Source: Streptomyces sabulosicollis
Lineage (GTDB): Bacteria > Actinomycetota > Actinomycetes > Streptomycetales > Streptomycetaceae
NCBI RefSeq assembly: GCF_016103465.1
Contig: NZ_JAEEAP010000036.1
Coordinates: 1-37,451, forward strand
Length of the DNA: 37,451 nucleotides
Reading direction: 5' to 3'
Shown here: positions 1-8,504 of the stretch, piece after piece
How positions within the stretch are numbered: the first letter of the stretch is position 1
Layout of the letters: every line of letters starts with the position of its first letter
Notes under the pieces: generated by a model
Database searches by the model: none
What the model was told of the DNA's origin: nothing
Seen by the model: the letters and a program-made list of their open reading frames with translations, nothing else
Program-made: the position numbers and the translations under genes

Positions 1-431
1 GTGCCGCCGCCACCGCTGCTGGAGCTCTCGTAGCCCGAGTAGAGCCCCAGCGCGTCGCAGTGCCAGATGTCGACGGCGGCCTTCGCCACGGGTTTGCAGC
101 TCTCGGAGTCGATCACTTTGAGGCGGAGGGTCATCGGAATGCCCTCCCGGTCCTCGGTGATGTCCTTTCTGATCTTGTCGGCGTCGATGTAGTACGGCCC
201 CTCGGTGGTCTCCGAGGTGAGCCGGTAACAGACCTCGCCGGACGGGGAGGACGCGGCGGCCGAGGGGGTGGCGGAGGACGCGGACGTCTCGCCCGCCGAG
301 GCGGTGGTGGCGACGGCCGCACCCAGGCCCGCCGCCGCGACCGCCGCGCCGCTCGCCACCACGACCCGTCGCCTCGTCATGTCCCGCTGGGGCTGCGGCT
401 CGAGGCCGTTGCTGCTCTGCTGTTCGGTCAT
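1..431 (-). CDS. Tat-exported intradiol dioxygenase-like protein (3' end outside window)
   Basis: The gene runs off the left edge; 143 codons are visible. The N-terminus carries a twin-arginine signal (TRRRVVVASGAAVAAAG), then a Ser/Ala/Thr-rich linker. The mature part has the intradiol ring-cleavage dioxygenase pattern: TEGPYYID, then a beta strand (MTLRLKVID), then VDIWHCDALGLYSGY. The Tyr of LYSGY is expected to be the first of the Tyr/Tyr/His/His non-haem Fe(III) ligands; the others lie outside the window. Family members cleave catechols with O2, and exported Streptomyces versions are linked to lignin-derived aromatics. The visible end enters a Ser/Gly run (SSSSGGGG), a normal loop in exported members. 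ATG at 431 keeps the polar n-region before the RR motif; ATG at 380 is an alternative. Family assignment is firm, substrate unknown. Confidence 0.8.
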   Translation of the reverse strand, partial: MTEQQSSNGLEPQPQRDMTRRRVVVASGAAVAAAGLGAAVATTASAGETSASSATPSAAASSPSGEVCYRLTSETTEGPYYIDADKIRKDITEDREGIPMTLRLKVIDSESCKPVAKAAVDIWHCDALGLYSGYESSSSGGGG

Positions 432-520
432 GGGCCGGGACAGTAGGGGGGCAACCTGGCAGCCCCATGGGTGCCCGCTGTGAATGGCTGTGCGAAGAGC
501 GGCATTCGGCCACCCCACAC

Positions 521-568
521 ACCCACGGGGCGGGGGCGCGCCGTTCGGCACGCCCCCGCCCCGTGGGT
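521..568 (-). terminator. Strong hairpin terminator of aspS
   Basis: A perfect 18-bp inverted repeat (521-538 pairing with 551-568) with a 12-base loop that itself can form a 4-bp inner stem (540-543 with 546-549). It starts 16 bases past the aspS stop and separates aspS from the dioxygenase gene on the same strand. There is no clear U-run, as is common in Streptomyces. Confidence 0.75.
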
Positions 569-583
569 CTCGTCCGGACCCGC

Positions 584-2401
584 CTACTCGGCGGGCTGCT
601 CGGCCTGCTCGCCCGCCTTTTCGGCCTTCTCTGCCTGCTTGACCTGCGGCGGCTTGCGCAGCGACAGGTGCAGCTCGCGCAGCCGGGCCTCGTCCACCTC
701 GCTGGGCGCGCCCATCAGCAGGTCCTGGGCGTTGCCGTTGAGCGGGAAGGCGATGGTCTCGCGGATGTTGGGCTCATCGGCCAGCAGCATCACGATGCGG
801 TCGACGCCGGGGGCGATACCGCCGTGCGGCGGGGCACCGAAGTGGAACGCGCGCAGCATGCCGCCGAACTCGCGCTCGACCTCCTCGCGGGAGTAGCCCG
901 CGATCTCGAACGCCGTGTACATCACGTCCGGCTCGTGGTTCCGGATGGCACCGGAGGACAGCTCCACGCCGTTGCAGACGATGTCGTACTGCCACGCCAG
1001 GATATCCAGCGGGTCCTTCGTCCGGAGCGCCTCCAGGCCGCCCTGCGGCATGGAGAAGGGGTTGTGGGAGAACTCGATCTGCCCGGTGTCCTCGTTCCGC
1101 TCGAACATCGGGAAGTCCACGATCCAGCAGAAGCGGAAGACGTTCTCCTCGAAGTGGCCGGCCCGCTTGGCGGCCTCGACCCGCACCGCGCCCATGATCT
1201 TGGAGACCTCGTCGAACTCACCCGCGCCGAAGAAGATCGACGTGCCGGGCTTGCCCTCGACCTCGGCGATCAGCTTCTCGACGTCCTCGTCGGTGAGGAA
1301 CTTCGCGATCGGACCGGTCAGCTTGGAGTCCTCGCCGATCCGGACCCAGGCTAGCCCCTTGGCACCCTGCTCGACGGCGAACTCACCGAGCTGGTCGAAG
1401 AACTTCCGGGGCTGCTCGGCGGTGTCCGGCACGGCCAGCGCGCGCACGTGCTTGTCCGCGAACGCCTTGAAGCCGGAGCCCTCGAAGACGTGGCTGACGT
1501 CCCGCAGCTCCAGCTGGGCCCGCAGATCCGGCTTGTCCGAGCCGTACTTCAGCATGGCCTCGCGGAACGGGATCCGCGGGAACGGCGAGGTCACGTGGCG
1601 GCCGCCGCCGAACTCCTCGAAGAGCTCGGTCATGACCTTCTCGATGACCCCGAAGACGTCCTCCTGCTCGACGAAGCTCATCTCGACGTCGAGCTGGTAG
1701 AACTCGCCCGGCGAGCGGTCGGCGCGGGCGTCCTCGTCGCGGAAGCAGGGCGCGATCTGGAAGTAGCGGTCGAAGCCCGCGATCATCAGCAGCTGCTTGA
1801 ACTGCTGCGGGGCCTGCGGCAGCGCGTAGAACTTGCCCGCGTGCAGCCGGGAGGGGACCAGGAAGTCCCGGGCGCCCTCCGGCGAGGTGGCGGACAGGAT
1901 CGGGGTCGCCAGCTCGTTGAACCCCTGCGCGGTCATCTTCTGCCGGATGGCGGAGATGACGGCGGAGCGCAGCATGATGTTGCGGTGCATGCGCTCGCGG
2001 CGCAGGTCCAGGAAGCGGTACTCCAGCCGACGCTCCTCGCCGACCCCGTCCTCGGGGAAGACGGTGAAGGGCAGCGGGTCGGCGGCGCCGAGCACCTCGA
2101 CGTCGGTGACCTCGACCTCGATCTCGCCGGTCGGCAGCTCGGGGTTGACGTTGTCCGCGCCGCGCTCGATGACCCGGCCGTCCACGCGGACGACGGTCTC
2201 CTTGGCCGTGGAGCTCAGGGCCTCGTTGGCGGGGGTGCCGGGGCGCACCACCAGCTGGACCAGACCGTAGTGGTCACGGAGATCGATGAAGAGGATGCCG
2301 CCCAGGTTCCGTCGATTGTGGAGCCAGCCGGAGAGCCGGACGTCGGTGCCGACGTCAGCGGCGCGGAGCTGACCACAGGTGTGGGACCGGTACCGATGCA
2401 T
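584..2401 (-). CDS. aspS: Aspartate--tRNA ligase (class II)
   Basis: Charges tRNA with aspartate in the cytoplasm. The 605-residue length is normal for the bacterial type. An N-terminal OB-fold anticodon-binding domain (about 1-110, with [12 protein letters not shown]) is followed by the class II core: motif 1 near 160-185 ([20 protein letters not shown]), motif 2 near 220-229 ([10 protein letters not shown]) and motif 3 near 545-560 ([18 protein letters not shown]). A bacterial GAD insertion lies about 300-420. Two ATGs are adjacent (2404 and 2401); the second sits at better distance from GGATGA and gives the usual [10 protein letters not shown] start. Many actinobacteria lack AsnRS and use a non-discriminating AspRS with GatCAB; the sequence alone does not settle that here. 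The C-terminus ends in a Lys/Glu/Ala-rich tail. Divergent from the SpoIIE-type gene. Confidence 0.97.
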   Translation of the reverse strand: MHRYRSHTCGQLRAADVGTDVRLSGWLHNRRNLGGILFIDLRDHYGLVQLVVRPGTPANEALSSTAKETVVRVDGRVIERGADNVNPELPTGEIEVEVTDVEVLGAADPLPFTVFPEDGVGEERRLEYRFLDLRRERMHRNIMLRSAVISAIRQKMTAQGFNELATPILSATSPEGARDFLVPSRLHAGKFYALPQAPQQFKQLLMIAGFDRYFQIAPCFRDEDARADRSPGEFYQLDVEMSFVEQEDVFGVIEKVMTELFEEFGGGRHVTSPFPRIPFREAMLKYGSDKPDLRAQLELRDVSHVFEGSGFKAFADKHVRALAVPDTAEQPRKFFDQLGEFAVEQGAKGLAWVRIGEDSKLTGPIAKFLTDEDVEKLIAEVEGKPGTSIFFGAGEFDEVSKIMGAVRVEAAKRAGHFEENVFRFCWIVDFPMFERNEDTGQIEFSHNPFSMPQGGLEALRTKDPLDILAWQYDIVCNGVELSSGAIRNHEPDVMYTAFEIAGYSREEVEREFGGMLRAFHFGAPPHGGIAPGVDRIVMLLADEPNIRETIAFPLNGNAQDLLMGAPSEVDEARLRELHLSLRKPPQVKQAEKAEKAGEQAEQPAE

Positions 2402-2520
2402 CATTCATCCAAGTCGTGTCGATCGGGAGGCGTACGTACCCTCGGGAAGCTTCCGGCCAAGCCTACCGGCGCCGCGACCCTCACTGGTAAGCGGTTGGCA
2501 AACCCCCATAAGGTAGCGCA

Positions 2521-4692
2521 ATGCGCACCGAGGACCTGCTGGCCGCCATAGCGACCGGCCTGTGGCGCTGGGACAGTGTCTCGGGCGCCGTCACCTATGA
2601 CGCGGAGGCCGCCCGGCTGGTCGGCCGCCCCGCCGAGGCCGTCACCCTCCCCGAGGCCGCCGCCCGCGCCTGCTTCCACCCGGCGGACTGGCTGGAGGTC
2701 AAGGCGATAGTCCAGCTCGCGGTGGCCGAGGGCACCCTGGCCGAGGCCCGGCTGCGCATCGTGGACGAGAAGGGCACCGTACTGCGGACCGTGCGCACCC
2801 GGTCCCGGCCGATAGCGCGGGGCGGCACCGAGGACGGCTACTCCCTGCTCGGCACCCTCCAGGAGGTCCCCGACCCGCTGCCGGGCACCTCGGCCGGCGG
2901 CCCGCCGATCACCGGCGACTGGCGCCGCAACCGCGAGGCGTTCCTGCTGGACGCGGGGCGGGCGCTGGCGGAGGCGATGTCCACCGCCGAGGTGCTGCGG
3001 GTGGCGGCGGGGCTGTCCATGCCGGGCTTCTCCCCGGACGGGCTCGCGGTCTTCGGCGTCCAGGGCGACCGGATCTCGGTGCTCGGCCACCACGGACCGC
3101 GGGCGGGCGCCGACCGCCCCCTCCACGACATCGCGCTGAGCACCGACCATCCGGCGGCCGTGGTGGTGCGCACCGGCCGGGCGGTCTATCTGCCCACACC
3201 GGAGGAGTACCGCGGCCGGTTCCCGGCCGGGTGGTCGCCGGGCCGCTCCCGCAAGCGCCGGTCCTGGGCCTTTCTGCCGCTGATCGTCGCGGGCCGCACC
3301 ATCGGCGCGTGGATGGCCGGATTCGCCCATCCGGTGTCGTTCTCGCCCGATGAACGCTCGGTACTGACCACGATCGCCCGGATGCTGGCCCAGGCGCTGT
3401 CCCGCACCGCGCTCCAGGAGACCGAGCGGGAGCTGGCGGACGGGCTCCAGCGCTCGATGCTGCCCGCCAGCAAGCCGGACATCCCGGGGCTGACGGTGGC
3501 GGCGCGCTATGTGCCGACCGGCGGCGGACTGCAGGTCGGCGGCGACTGGTACGACGTGATCGGGCTGCCGTCGGGGCGCACCGCGCTGGTGATCGGCGAT
3601 GTGCAGGGCCACGATGTGCGCGCGGCCGGGATCATGGGGCAGCTGAGGATCGCGGTCCGGGCGTACGCCTCCGAGGGCCACCACCCGGACGCGGTGCTCT
3701 CCCGCGCCTCCCGCTTCCTCGCCGGGCTGGCCGAGCCCGGTGGCCCGGACGGCCGCTCCGACCCGAGGTTCGCGACCTGCCTCTACATGGAGGTGGACCC
3801 GGTGGCGGGCACCCTGGACATCGCCCGCGCGGGCCACCCCGACCCGGCGGTCCGGCTGGCCGACGGCACGATGATGATCCGGCCCACGGCGGGCGGGCTG
3901 CCGCTGGGCATCGATCCGGACACCGACTATCCGACCACCCGGGTGGTGCTGGAGCCCGGCGAGACGCTGCTCATGTGCACCGACGGGCTGATCGAGACCG
4001 GCGGCCACGACCTGGAGACCGGCTGGGACCGGATCCGGGAGGTCTTCGAACGGCCCGCCCCGGGCGCCGGCTCCGGCGGGCTCGACTCGGACGACCTCGA
4101 GATCCTGGCCGACTCCCTGGTGCAGGCGGTCCACGGGCCGCCCTCCCACCACACCACCGGTCCGCTCGCGGACCGGCGCGAGGACGACATAGCGCTGCTG
4201 CTGATCCGCCGGGAGGCGGAGGTGTGCCTGGTCGGACCCGGCTCCGCGCCAGTGCGGCGTACGGCGGTCACGGTCGCGCAGGCCGAGCCGGAGCGGATAG
4301 CGGGCGCCCGGCGGCAGCTGCGCGACATGCTGCACGACTGGGCCGACCCGGACCAGGTGGAGTCGGCGGTGCTGATGCTCTCCGAGATGGTCACCAACGT
4401 GCTGGTGCACACCGACGGGGACGCCCTGCTGGTGGCCGAGGTCAGCGGGCGGCACGGGGCCCGGCGGCTCCGGCTGGACGTCGCCGACAGCAGCGACGAG
4501 CTGCCGCACCGCCGCCGCCCGGGCGAGCTGGCCTCATCGGGGCGCGGGCTGCTGCTGATGGAGATGCTCGCCGACAACTGGGGGGTGGATCCGCGCGGCG
4601 ACGGCAAGTGCATCTGGTACGAGCTGTACGAGGCCGCGCCGGAGGGGCGGCCCGGCCCGGACGCGGCGGCCGGGCCGGCTCCCCGCGGGTGA
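2521..4692 (+). CDS. PAS-GAF-SpoIIE phosphatase-ATPase regulatory protein
   Basis: A 723-residue cytoplasmic signalling protein. The order is a PAS-like region (about 1-100), a GAF-like sensor (about 140-300), a PP2C/SpoIIE phosphatase (about 315-560, with GGDWYDVI near 340 and GDVQGHD near 359) and a C-terminal RsbW-like ATPase (about 587-715, with SEMVTNVLVHT near 620 and GRGLLLMEMLAD near 674). Proteins of this kind act in partner switching: the phosphatase dephosphorylates an anti-sigma antagonist and the ATPase module can act as its kinase. The Asp residues for Mn2+ (in GDWYD and GDVQGHD) and the ATPase N-box are present, so both activities look intact. No anti-sigma or sigma gene is adjacent, so the partner is unknown. 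AAGG 7 bases before ATG 2521 is a weak ribosome site. Divergent from aspS with 119 bases between. Confidence 0.93.
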   Translation: MRTEDLLAAIATGLWRWDSVSGAVTYDAEAARLVGRPAEAVTLPEAAARACFHPADWLEVKAIVQLAVAEGTLAEARLRIVDEKGTVLRTVRTRSRPIARGGTEDGYSLLGTLQEVPDPLPGTSAGGPPITGDWRRNREAFLLDAGRALAEAMSTAEVLRVAAGLSMPGFSPDGLAVFGVQGDRISVLGHHGPRAGADRPLHDIALSTDHPAAVVVRTGRAVYLPTPEEYRGRFPAGWSPGRSRKRRSWAFLPLIVAGRTIGAWMAGFAHPVSFSPDERSVLTTIARMLAQALSRTALQETERELADGLQRSMLPASKPDIPGLTVAARYVPTGGGLQVGGDWYDVIGLPSGRTALVIGDVQGHDVRAAGIMGQLRIAVRAYASEGHHPDAVLSRASRFLAGLAEPGGPDGRSDPRFATCLYMEVDPVAGTLDIARAGHPDPAVRLADGTMMIRPTAGGLPLGIDPDTDYPTTRVVLEPGETLLMCTDGLIETGGHDLETGWDRIREVFERPAPGAGSGGLDSDDLEILADSLVQAVHGPPSHHTTGPLADRREDDIALLLIRREAEVCLVGPGSAPVRRTAVTVAQAEPERIAGARRQLRDMLHDWADPDQVESAVLMLSEMVTNVLVHTDGDALLVAEVSGRHGARRLRLDVADSSDELPHRRRPGELASSGRGLLLMEMLADNWGVDPRGDGKCIWYELYEAAPEGRPGPDAAAGPAPRG

Positions 4693-4723
4693 TCAGCTCC
4701 CGCCGGCGGGACCGTGGCGAGAC

Positions 4724-4792
4724 GGCCGGGACGTTCACCGCCGGGCCGTTCACCGGCCGGGATGGTGCCGAGTCGGCCGGGCCGTTCAGCGG
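4724..4792. repeat. Degenerate tandem repeat at the 3' end of the DyP gene (array A)
   Basis: About four imperfect copies of a 15-20 bp unit near GGCCGGGACGTTCACCG lie between convergent genes. The last copy (GGCCGGGCCGTTCAGCGG, 4775-4792) contains the stop codon of the DyP gene (TCA on the plus strand, 4786-4788). Copies are diverged, so this is the weakest of the six arrays in the window. Confidence 0.55.
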
Positions 4793-5937
4793 AAGAGCCG
4801 GGAACCCAGCGGGTGCTGTTCGTCGAATCCGGGGAGTATCAGGAAGGTCGCACTGGCGGTCGTGGTCGTGAAGTCCAGCAGGGCGTCGGAATTGTCCATG
4901 CTGGTGAGGGTGTTGGTGAACGTTCGTATGTCGTTCTGGAAGCTCATGAAGAGCAGGCCGGGGGCGGGCCCGTCGATGCTGTAGGAGCGACGGAGCATGA
5001 GGCCGACGCCGACCGCGGTGGCGTGGGCTCTGCGGGCGTGGGCGTCCGCCGGGACGAGGTAGCGTCCGTCCGGCGTTTTGGCCCCGAGGTCCGGGCCCGA
5101 GGCGATGGTGCCACCGGAGAGGGGCACGCCGGTGGCTCGGCGGCGGCCGAAGACCGTTTCCTGTTCGGCGACGGACAGCTTGGCGAACCGCGGCAGGTCG
5201 AGTTCCATGCGCCGTACCACGGCGAGGGTGCCGCCGGCGACCGGAGCCGGCCCGGACAACCAGAGGTCGCGTTCTTGTTCGGCCCTGGTGTGGGGGCCCA
5301 CGATGCCGTCGACGAAACCGAAGAGGTTTCGTGGCGCGGAACGGCCCCGTTCCACCGGCACGTTCGCACCGCGGCTTCCGGACTGCCGCCAGCGTTCCCG
5401 TATCCGGTCACCGGCCTGCTCCAGAAGCGCGGCGGCCACGATCGGTACCACCAGGGCGTCACCGGCGCAGATCTGGATCAGCAGGTCGCCACCGCGTGCC
5501 CGGGAGGCGATCCGTTCGCGGGAGAACCGTGGGAGGTCCTTCGCGCCGGGCAGGGCGGGATCGACCGTGCGCACCAGTCGGGGGCCCACCCCGATCGTCA
5601 CGGTCAGATCGCCCGGCTCCAGACCCATCAGCCGTGCGTCGGTCCCCGCGGTGAGGGTGCGGACGGCCTCGCCGAGTTCGGCCAGCAACGGGCGGACGGG
5701 CACGGCGTCGACGAGGTCGGCCACCACGGCCAGCAGGTTCCGCTGGGCCGGCTGGGGAAGCGTGATGCCCGCCTGGTACCGGCCCGTCGGGGACACCGGC
5801 GGGGTCGGCGCGGGGGCGTCGTCCCGGTCCGGCGGGGCGGAACGCGATTGGCACCCGGCGGAGAGACCGACGGCGGTCACCGTGCCGGTGGCGCCGAGGA
5901 ACGCGCGGCGTGACGGGCGGGAGTCGGATTGGCACAC
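4786..5937 (-). CDS. DyP-type haem peroxidase, Tat signal and lipobox
   Basis: A 383-residue dye-decolourising peroxidase. The family motif GFVDG is at 207-211 (catalytic Asp210), the proximal haem His is most likely His300 in DAHARR, and the distal Arg lies in LRRSYS (about 317). The N-terminus SRRAFLGATG is a twin-arginine signal, and GLSAGC (Cys29) is a plausible lipobox, so the enzyme is probably folded with haem, exported by Tat and lipid-anchored. It uses H2O2 to oxidise dyes, phenols or porphyrins; EfeB relatives work in iron uptake, but no efeU or efeO lies beside it. The GTG start at 5937 sits inside an inverted repeat shared with the divergent beta-helix gene. Its stop falls in array A. 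Confidence 0.9.
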   Translation of the reverse strand: MCQSDSRPSRRAFLGATGTVTAVGLSAGCQSRSAPPDRDDAPAPTPPVSPTGRYQAGITLPQPAQRNLLAVVADLVDAVPVRPLLAELGEAVRTLTAGTDARLMGLEPGDLTVTIGVGPRLVRTVDPALPGAKDLPRFSRERIASRARGGDLLIQICAGDALVVPIVAAALLEQAGDRIRERWRQSGSRGANVPVERGRSAPRNLFGFVDGIVGPHTRAEQERDLWLSGPAPVAGGTLAVVRRMELDLPRFAKLSVAEQETVFGRRRATGVPLSGGTIASGPDLGAKTPDGRYLVPADAHARRAHATAVGVGLMLRRSYSIDGPAPGLLFMSFQNDIRTFTNTLTSMDNSDALLDFTTTTASATFLILPGFDEQHPLGSRLFR

Positions 5938-5953
5938 AGTGTGAACTGTGCCA
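5930..5953. promoter_or_regulatory. Inverted repeat between divergent exported-protein genes
   Basis: TGGCACA (5930-5936) and TGTGCCA (5947-5953) form a perfect 7-bp inverted repeat around a 10-base centre. It covers the DyP GTG start and lies about 50 bases before the beta-helix ATG. The position suits a shared operator; the binding protein is unknown. Confidence 0.4.
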
Positions 5954-6004
5954 TATCCGTTCCGGCACCTGCGACCCCGTCAGCACCCGTGCCAGGATGA
6001 GGCC

Positions 6005-7348
6005 ATGCCTCGTCTCCGTCTTCGCCTGATGGCCGCGGTGTTCGGCACCCTGGCCCCCGTACTGGTCGGCTGCGCCGGGGGCGATGACGGATCGGACGAC
6101 GGCCGGCGACCGTCCGGTGAACACGTGACGATCAACGTGCCGGCCGACGCCCCGACGATCTCGGCCGCGGTGTCCCTGGCCCGGCCCGGCGATCTCGTGC
6201 TGGTCGCGCCGGGCACGTACCACGAGTCGGTGAAGATATCGACGGCTCGCATCACCCTTCGCGGCGCGTCTCGGGACAAGGTCGTCATCGACGGGCGGTT
6301 ACGGCAGCCGAACGGCATCGTCGTCACCGCTCCCGGGGTGGCCGTGGAGAACCTGACCGTGGAGAACAACACACAGAACGGGGTCCTGGTCACCGGCTCG
6401 GCGAAGGCGGCCGCCGGAATGCCGGGGCAGTCCGGCGGCTACGACACCGGCGACGAGCCCGTCACCTTCCTGAAATCGTTCCTGGTCTCCCACGTGACCG
6501 CGACCCGCAACGGGCTGTACGGCATCTACGCGTTCTCCGCGCAGAACGGTGTCATCGAGCACTCGTACACATCGGGCTCGGCCGACTCGGGCATCTATGT
6601 CGGACAGTGCAAGCCCTGTCGCATCGTGGTGCGGGACAACATCGCCGAACTCAACGCGGTCGGTTACGAAGGCACCAACGCCAGTGGGGACATGTACGTG
6701 GCCGGAAACCGCCTGGTCGGCAACCGGGTCGGACTCACCACCAACTCCGATCACCAGGAGAAGTTGCTGCCGCAGCGGGACGCCGTCATCGCGGGCAACC
6801 TGATCGCGGCCAACCAGCGGGCGGCCACCCCGGAACAGGCCGACGGCGGATGGGGCATCGGCATCGGCGTCGACGGCGGCACCGACAACCAGTTCGTCCG
6901 GAACCGCGTCACCGGCAACAGCAACGCCGGGCTGGTGATCACCGCGACCGCCGACCTACCGCCGAACGGCAACCGGATCCTGGACAACACCTTCGCCGCC
7001 AACGGCGTTGACATCGGCTGGACGTTCCCCACCGCCACGAAGGGGCGGGGCAACTGCCTGCGCGGCAATGATCTGCGGACGACGGTGCCCGCCCGGCTCG
7101 CGACGACCGCGTCCTGCCCGCGTCCCGCCCGGCCGTCCTCGCCGTCCGGCACCTGGGCGAAGCCGAGCGCACCCGGCGGCATCCCGTTCACCGATGTGGC
7201 GGCGCCCAAGCGACAGCCGCAGTTCCCGAACGCCAAGACCACGGGCGCCACCGCCGTCCCGGCCGTTCCAGCGCTCCCGGACACGGCGGACATCCGGCTC
7301 CCGTCGGCGTCCCTGCTCGCCGCGGGCGCGCGGGTGGGGACATCCTGA
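6005..7348 (+). CDS. Right-handed parallel beta-helix lipoprotein
   Basis: A 447-residue exported lipoprotein: signal peptide MPRLRLRLMAAVFGTLAPVLVGC with lipobox LVGC (Cys23), then a Gly/Asp linker. The body has the NosD/DUF1565 beta-helix pattern, with PTISAAVSLARPGDLVLVAPGTY followed by rungs such as VAVENLTVENNTQNGVLV, GLYGIYAFSAQNGVIEHS and NGVDIGW. Such folds bind or cleave polysaccharide or hold metals; no catalytic residues stand out, so the substrate is open. ATG 6005 is chosen over GTG 5948 because it begins the lipoprotein signal and follows an AGGATGAGG region. The C-terminal 90 residues are Pro/Ala-rich and probably disordered. Divergent from the DyP gene and convergent, 7 bases apart, with the next gene. 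Confidence 0.8.
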   Translation: MPRLRLRLMAAVFGTLAPVLVGCAGGDDGSDDGRRPSGEHVTINVPADAPTISAAVSLARPGDLVLVAPGTYHESVKISTARITLRGASRDKVVIDGRLRQPNGIVVTAPGVAVENLTVENNTQNGVLVTGSAKAAAGMPGQSGGYDTGDEPVTFLKSFLVSHVTATRNGLYGIYAFSAQNGVIEHSYTSGSADSGIYVGQCKPCRIVVRDNIAELNAVGYEGTNASGDMYVAGNRLVGNRVGLTTNSDHQEKLLPQRDAVIAGNLIAANQRAATPEQADGGWGIGIGVDGGTDNQFVRNRVTGNSNAGLVITATADLPPNGNRILDNTFAANGVDIGWTFPTATKGRGNCLRGNDLRTTVPARLATTASCPRPARPSSPSGTWAKPSAPGGIPFTDVAAPKRQPQFPNAKTTGATAVPAVPALPDTADIRLPSASLLAAGARVGTS

Positions 7349-7355
7349 GCGGCGG

Positions 7356-8204
7356 CTACCGCGCCGGGGTGACTCCGGGTACCGGCCGGACCGGAACGTA
7401 CTTGTGGGTGTCGAAATCGATGACCACCGGCTGCGACGCGGACGCCACGCCGACGCGAACCCGGTACATGGTGCCGTCCGAGCCGATCCAGTAGCGCACG
7501 GCACCCGCCGTGCCGGACGTGGGCACGGCACCCGCCGTACCGGACGTGGCGCGGGCGGTCGGCCCGGTCATGATGTCCACCCGGCGGCCGTCCAACCGTT
7601 CCCGTCCCACCCAGGCGGCGCCGTTCTGCGGCAGGAGTTCGGCGTTGTCCGGGCGGTCGCTGCCGAGTTTCAGCGCGATGGCCAGCGAACTGTCCAGCGA
7701 ACTGCCGTACCTCTGCAGCGGACGGCTGTACCAGCCCGACCCCGGCGGCCGTGCCGGTGCCTTCGCCGGGGTCTTCGCCATCGGGTGGACGAACACCGTG
7801 GTGGCCGTCCACTGGATCAGCCCGTCGCTGGAGGTATCGCGCCCGGTGCCGTGCACCACGCCGTAACCGACCTTGCCGCGGTAGTCGATGGATCCGGTGA
7901 GGGTCAACTCACCCGCGGTGCCCGGCACGTCGATCGTCACGGCGCGCCCGCCCGCCTGGTAGTTGAGGAACCGCGTGACCGCCAGACGGCTCGCCTGGTC
8001 CTCGGTCAATTCCCTGGGCCCGGTGGGGGCGGAGCCGCTGCCGAGGACCAGGAACGTGGCCACCGCGACGGCCACCGCGCCGATCACGGCCACCACCCAG
8101 CGTGGCCGCGGCCATCGGCGCCGACCGGCCGCGCCCCGCGAGAGAACGTGTCCGATTTTCATACTCCGCGCACGGCGCATTGCTAACACGTTCCGCTTAT
8201 TCAT
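7356..8204 (-). CDS. Single-pass membrane protein with extracellular domain, unknown function
   Basis: 282 residues: a basic cytoplasmic N-terminus (1-35), one membrane segment (about 36-54, VVAVIGAVAVAVATFLVL) and a roughly 225-residue outer domain. I do not recognise the outer domain. It has regularly spaced strands (AVTIDVPGTAGELTLTGSIDYRGKVGYGVV) and a C-terminal part ending near VVIDFDTHKYVPV, so a beta-rich fold is likely. ATG 8204 was chosen because it follows a GGGGAGAG ribosome site; the open frame upstream to 8384 lacks protein character. A 27-bp tandem duplication near 7500-7555 repeats TSGTAGAVP inside the protein. Confidence 0.7.
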   Translation of the reverse strand: MNKRNVLAMRRARSMKIGHVLSRGAAGRRRWPRPRWVVAVIGAVAVAVATFLVLGSGSAPTGPRELTEDQASRLAVTRFLNYQAGGRAVTIDVPGTAGELTLTGSIDYRGKVGYGVVHGTGRDTSSDGLIQWTATTVFVHPMAKTPAKAPARPPGSGWYSRPLQRYGSSLDSSLAIALKLGSDRPDNAELLPQNGAAWVGRERLDGRRVDIMTGPTARATSGTAGAVPTSGTAGAVRYWIGSDGTMYRVRVGVASASQPVVIDFDTHKYVPVRPVPGVTPAR

Positions 8205-8270
8205 TCCCTGCTCTCCCCCCGATCTTGGCGTATACCCGCTACAGTATCGCTGCTGGTGGGGCGGTTCAGG

Positions 8271-8422
8271 ATGACTATTCCAACTCTTGTGCTGTTTCCG
8301 GATGAGGAAGCGAGGACGAGTGCGACTGACCCGGGAAAGGCACTCCCGAGTCCCTGAATTCGCTACATCCGCCAAGACCACCAAGAACGACCGGGCCCAC
8401 CGAAACAGCGGTGGGCCCTTTT
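8271..8422 (+). ncRNA. Candidate leader RNA or small RNA ending in an intrinsic terminator
   Basis: This 300-base stretch (8205-8504) has no plus-strand gene upstream, yet it holds a terminator at 8393-8422. Before it lie a 28-codon open frame (ATG 8271 to TGA 8355-8357) and a hairpin at 8328-8352 (GAC-CGGGA pairing with TCCCG-GTC). This could be an attenuating leader for the LAxTG gene starting at 8505, or a free-standing small RNA. I saw no convincing promoter. Confidence 0.3.
8393..8422 (+). terminator. Intrinsic terminator in the LAxTG gene leader
   Basis: A perfect 10-bp stem (8393-8402 with 8409-8418) with a 6-base loop, followed directly by TTTT. It is one of the few textbook rho-independent terminators here, oriented to stop plus-strand transcripts 83 bases before the next plus-strand gene. 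Confidence 0.75.
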
Positions 8423-8504
8423 CATGGCCGACGTGTTACCCGGGGCCGGGAAGCGGATGCACGGCTGACAACGGGCGTTCGGTTCACATCACGAGGGGAG
8501 TGTG

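Noticed and set aside
2401-4509. Long minus-strand open frame opposite the SpoIIE-type gene
   Set aside because: It is a GC-bias shadow: composition is Arg/Gly/Pro-rich with no domain, while the plus-strand frame has clear domains.
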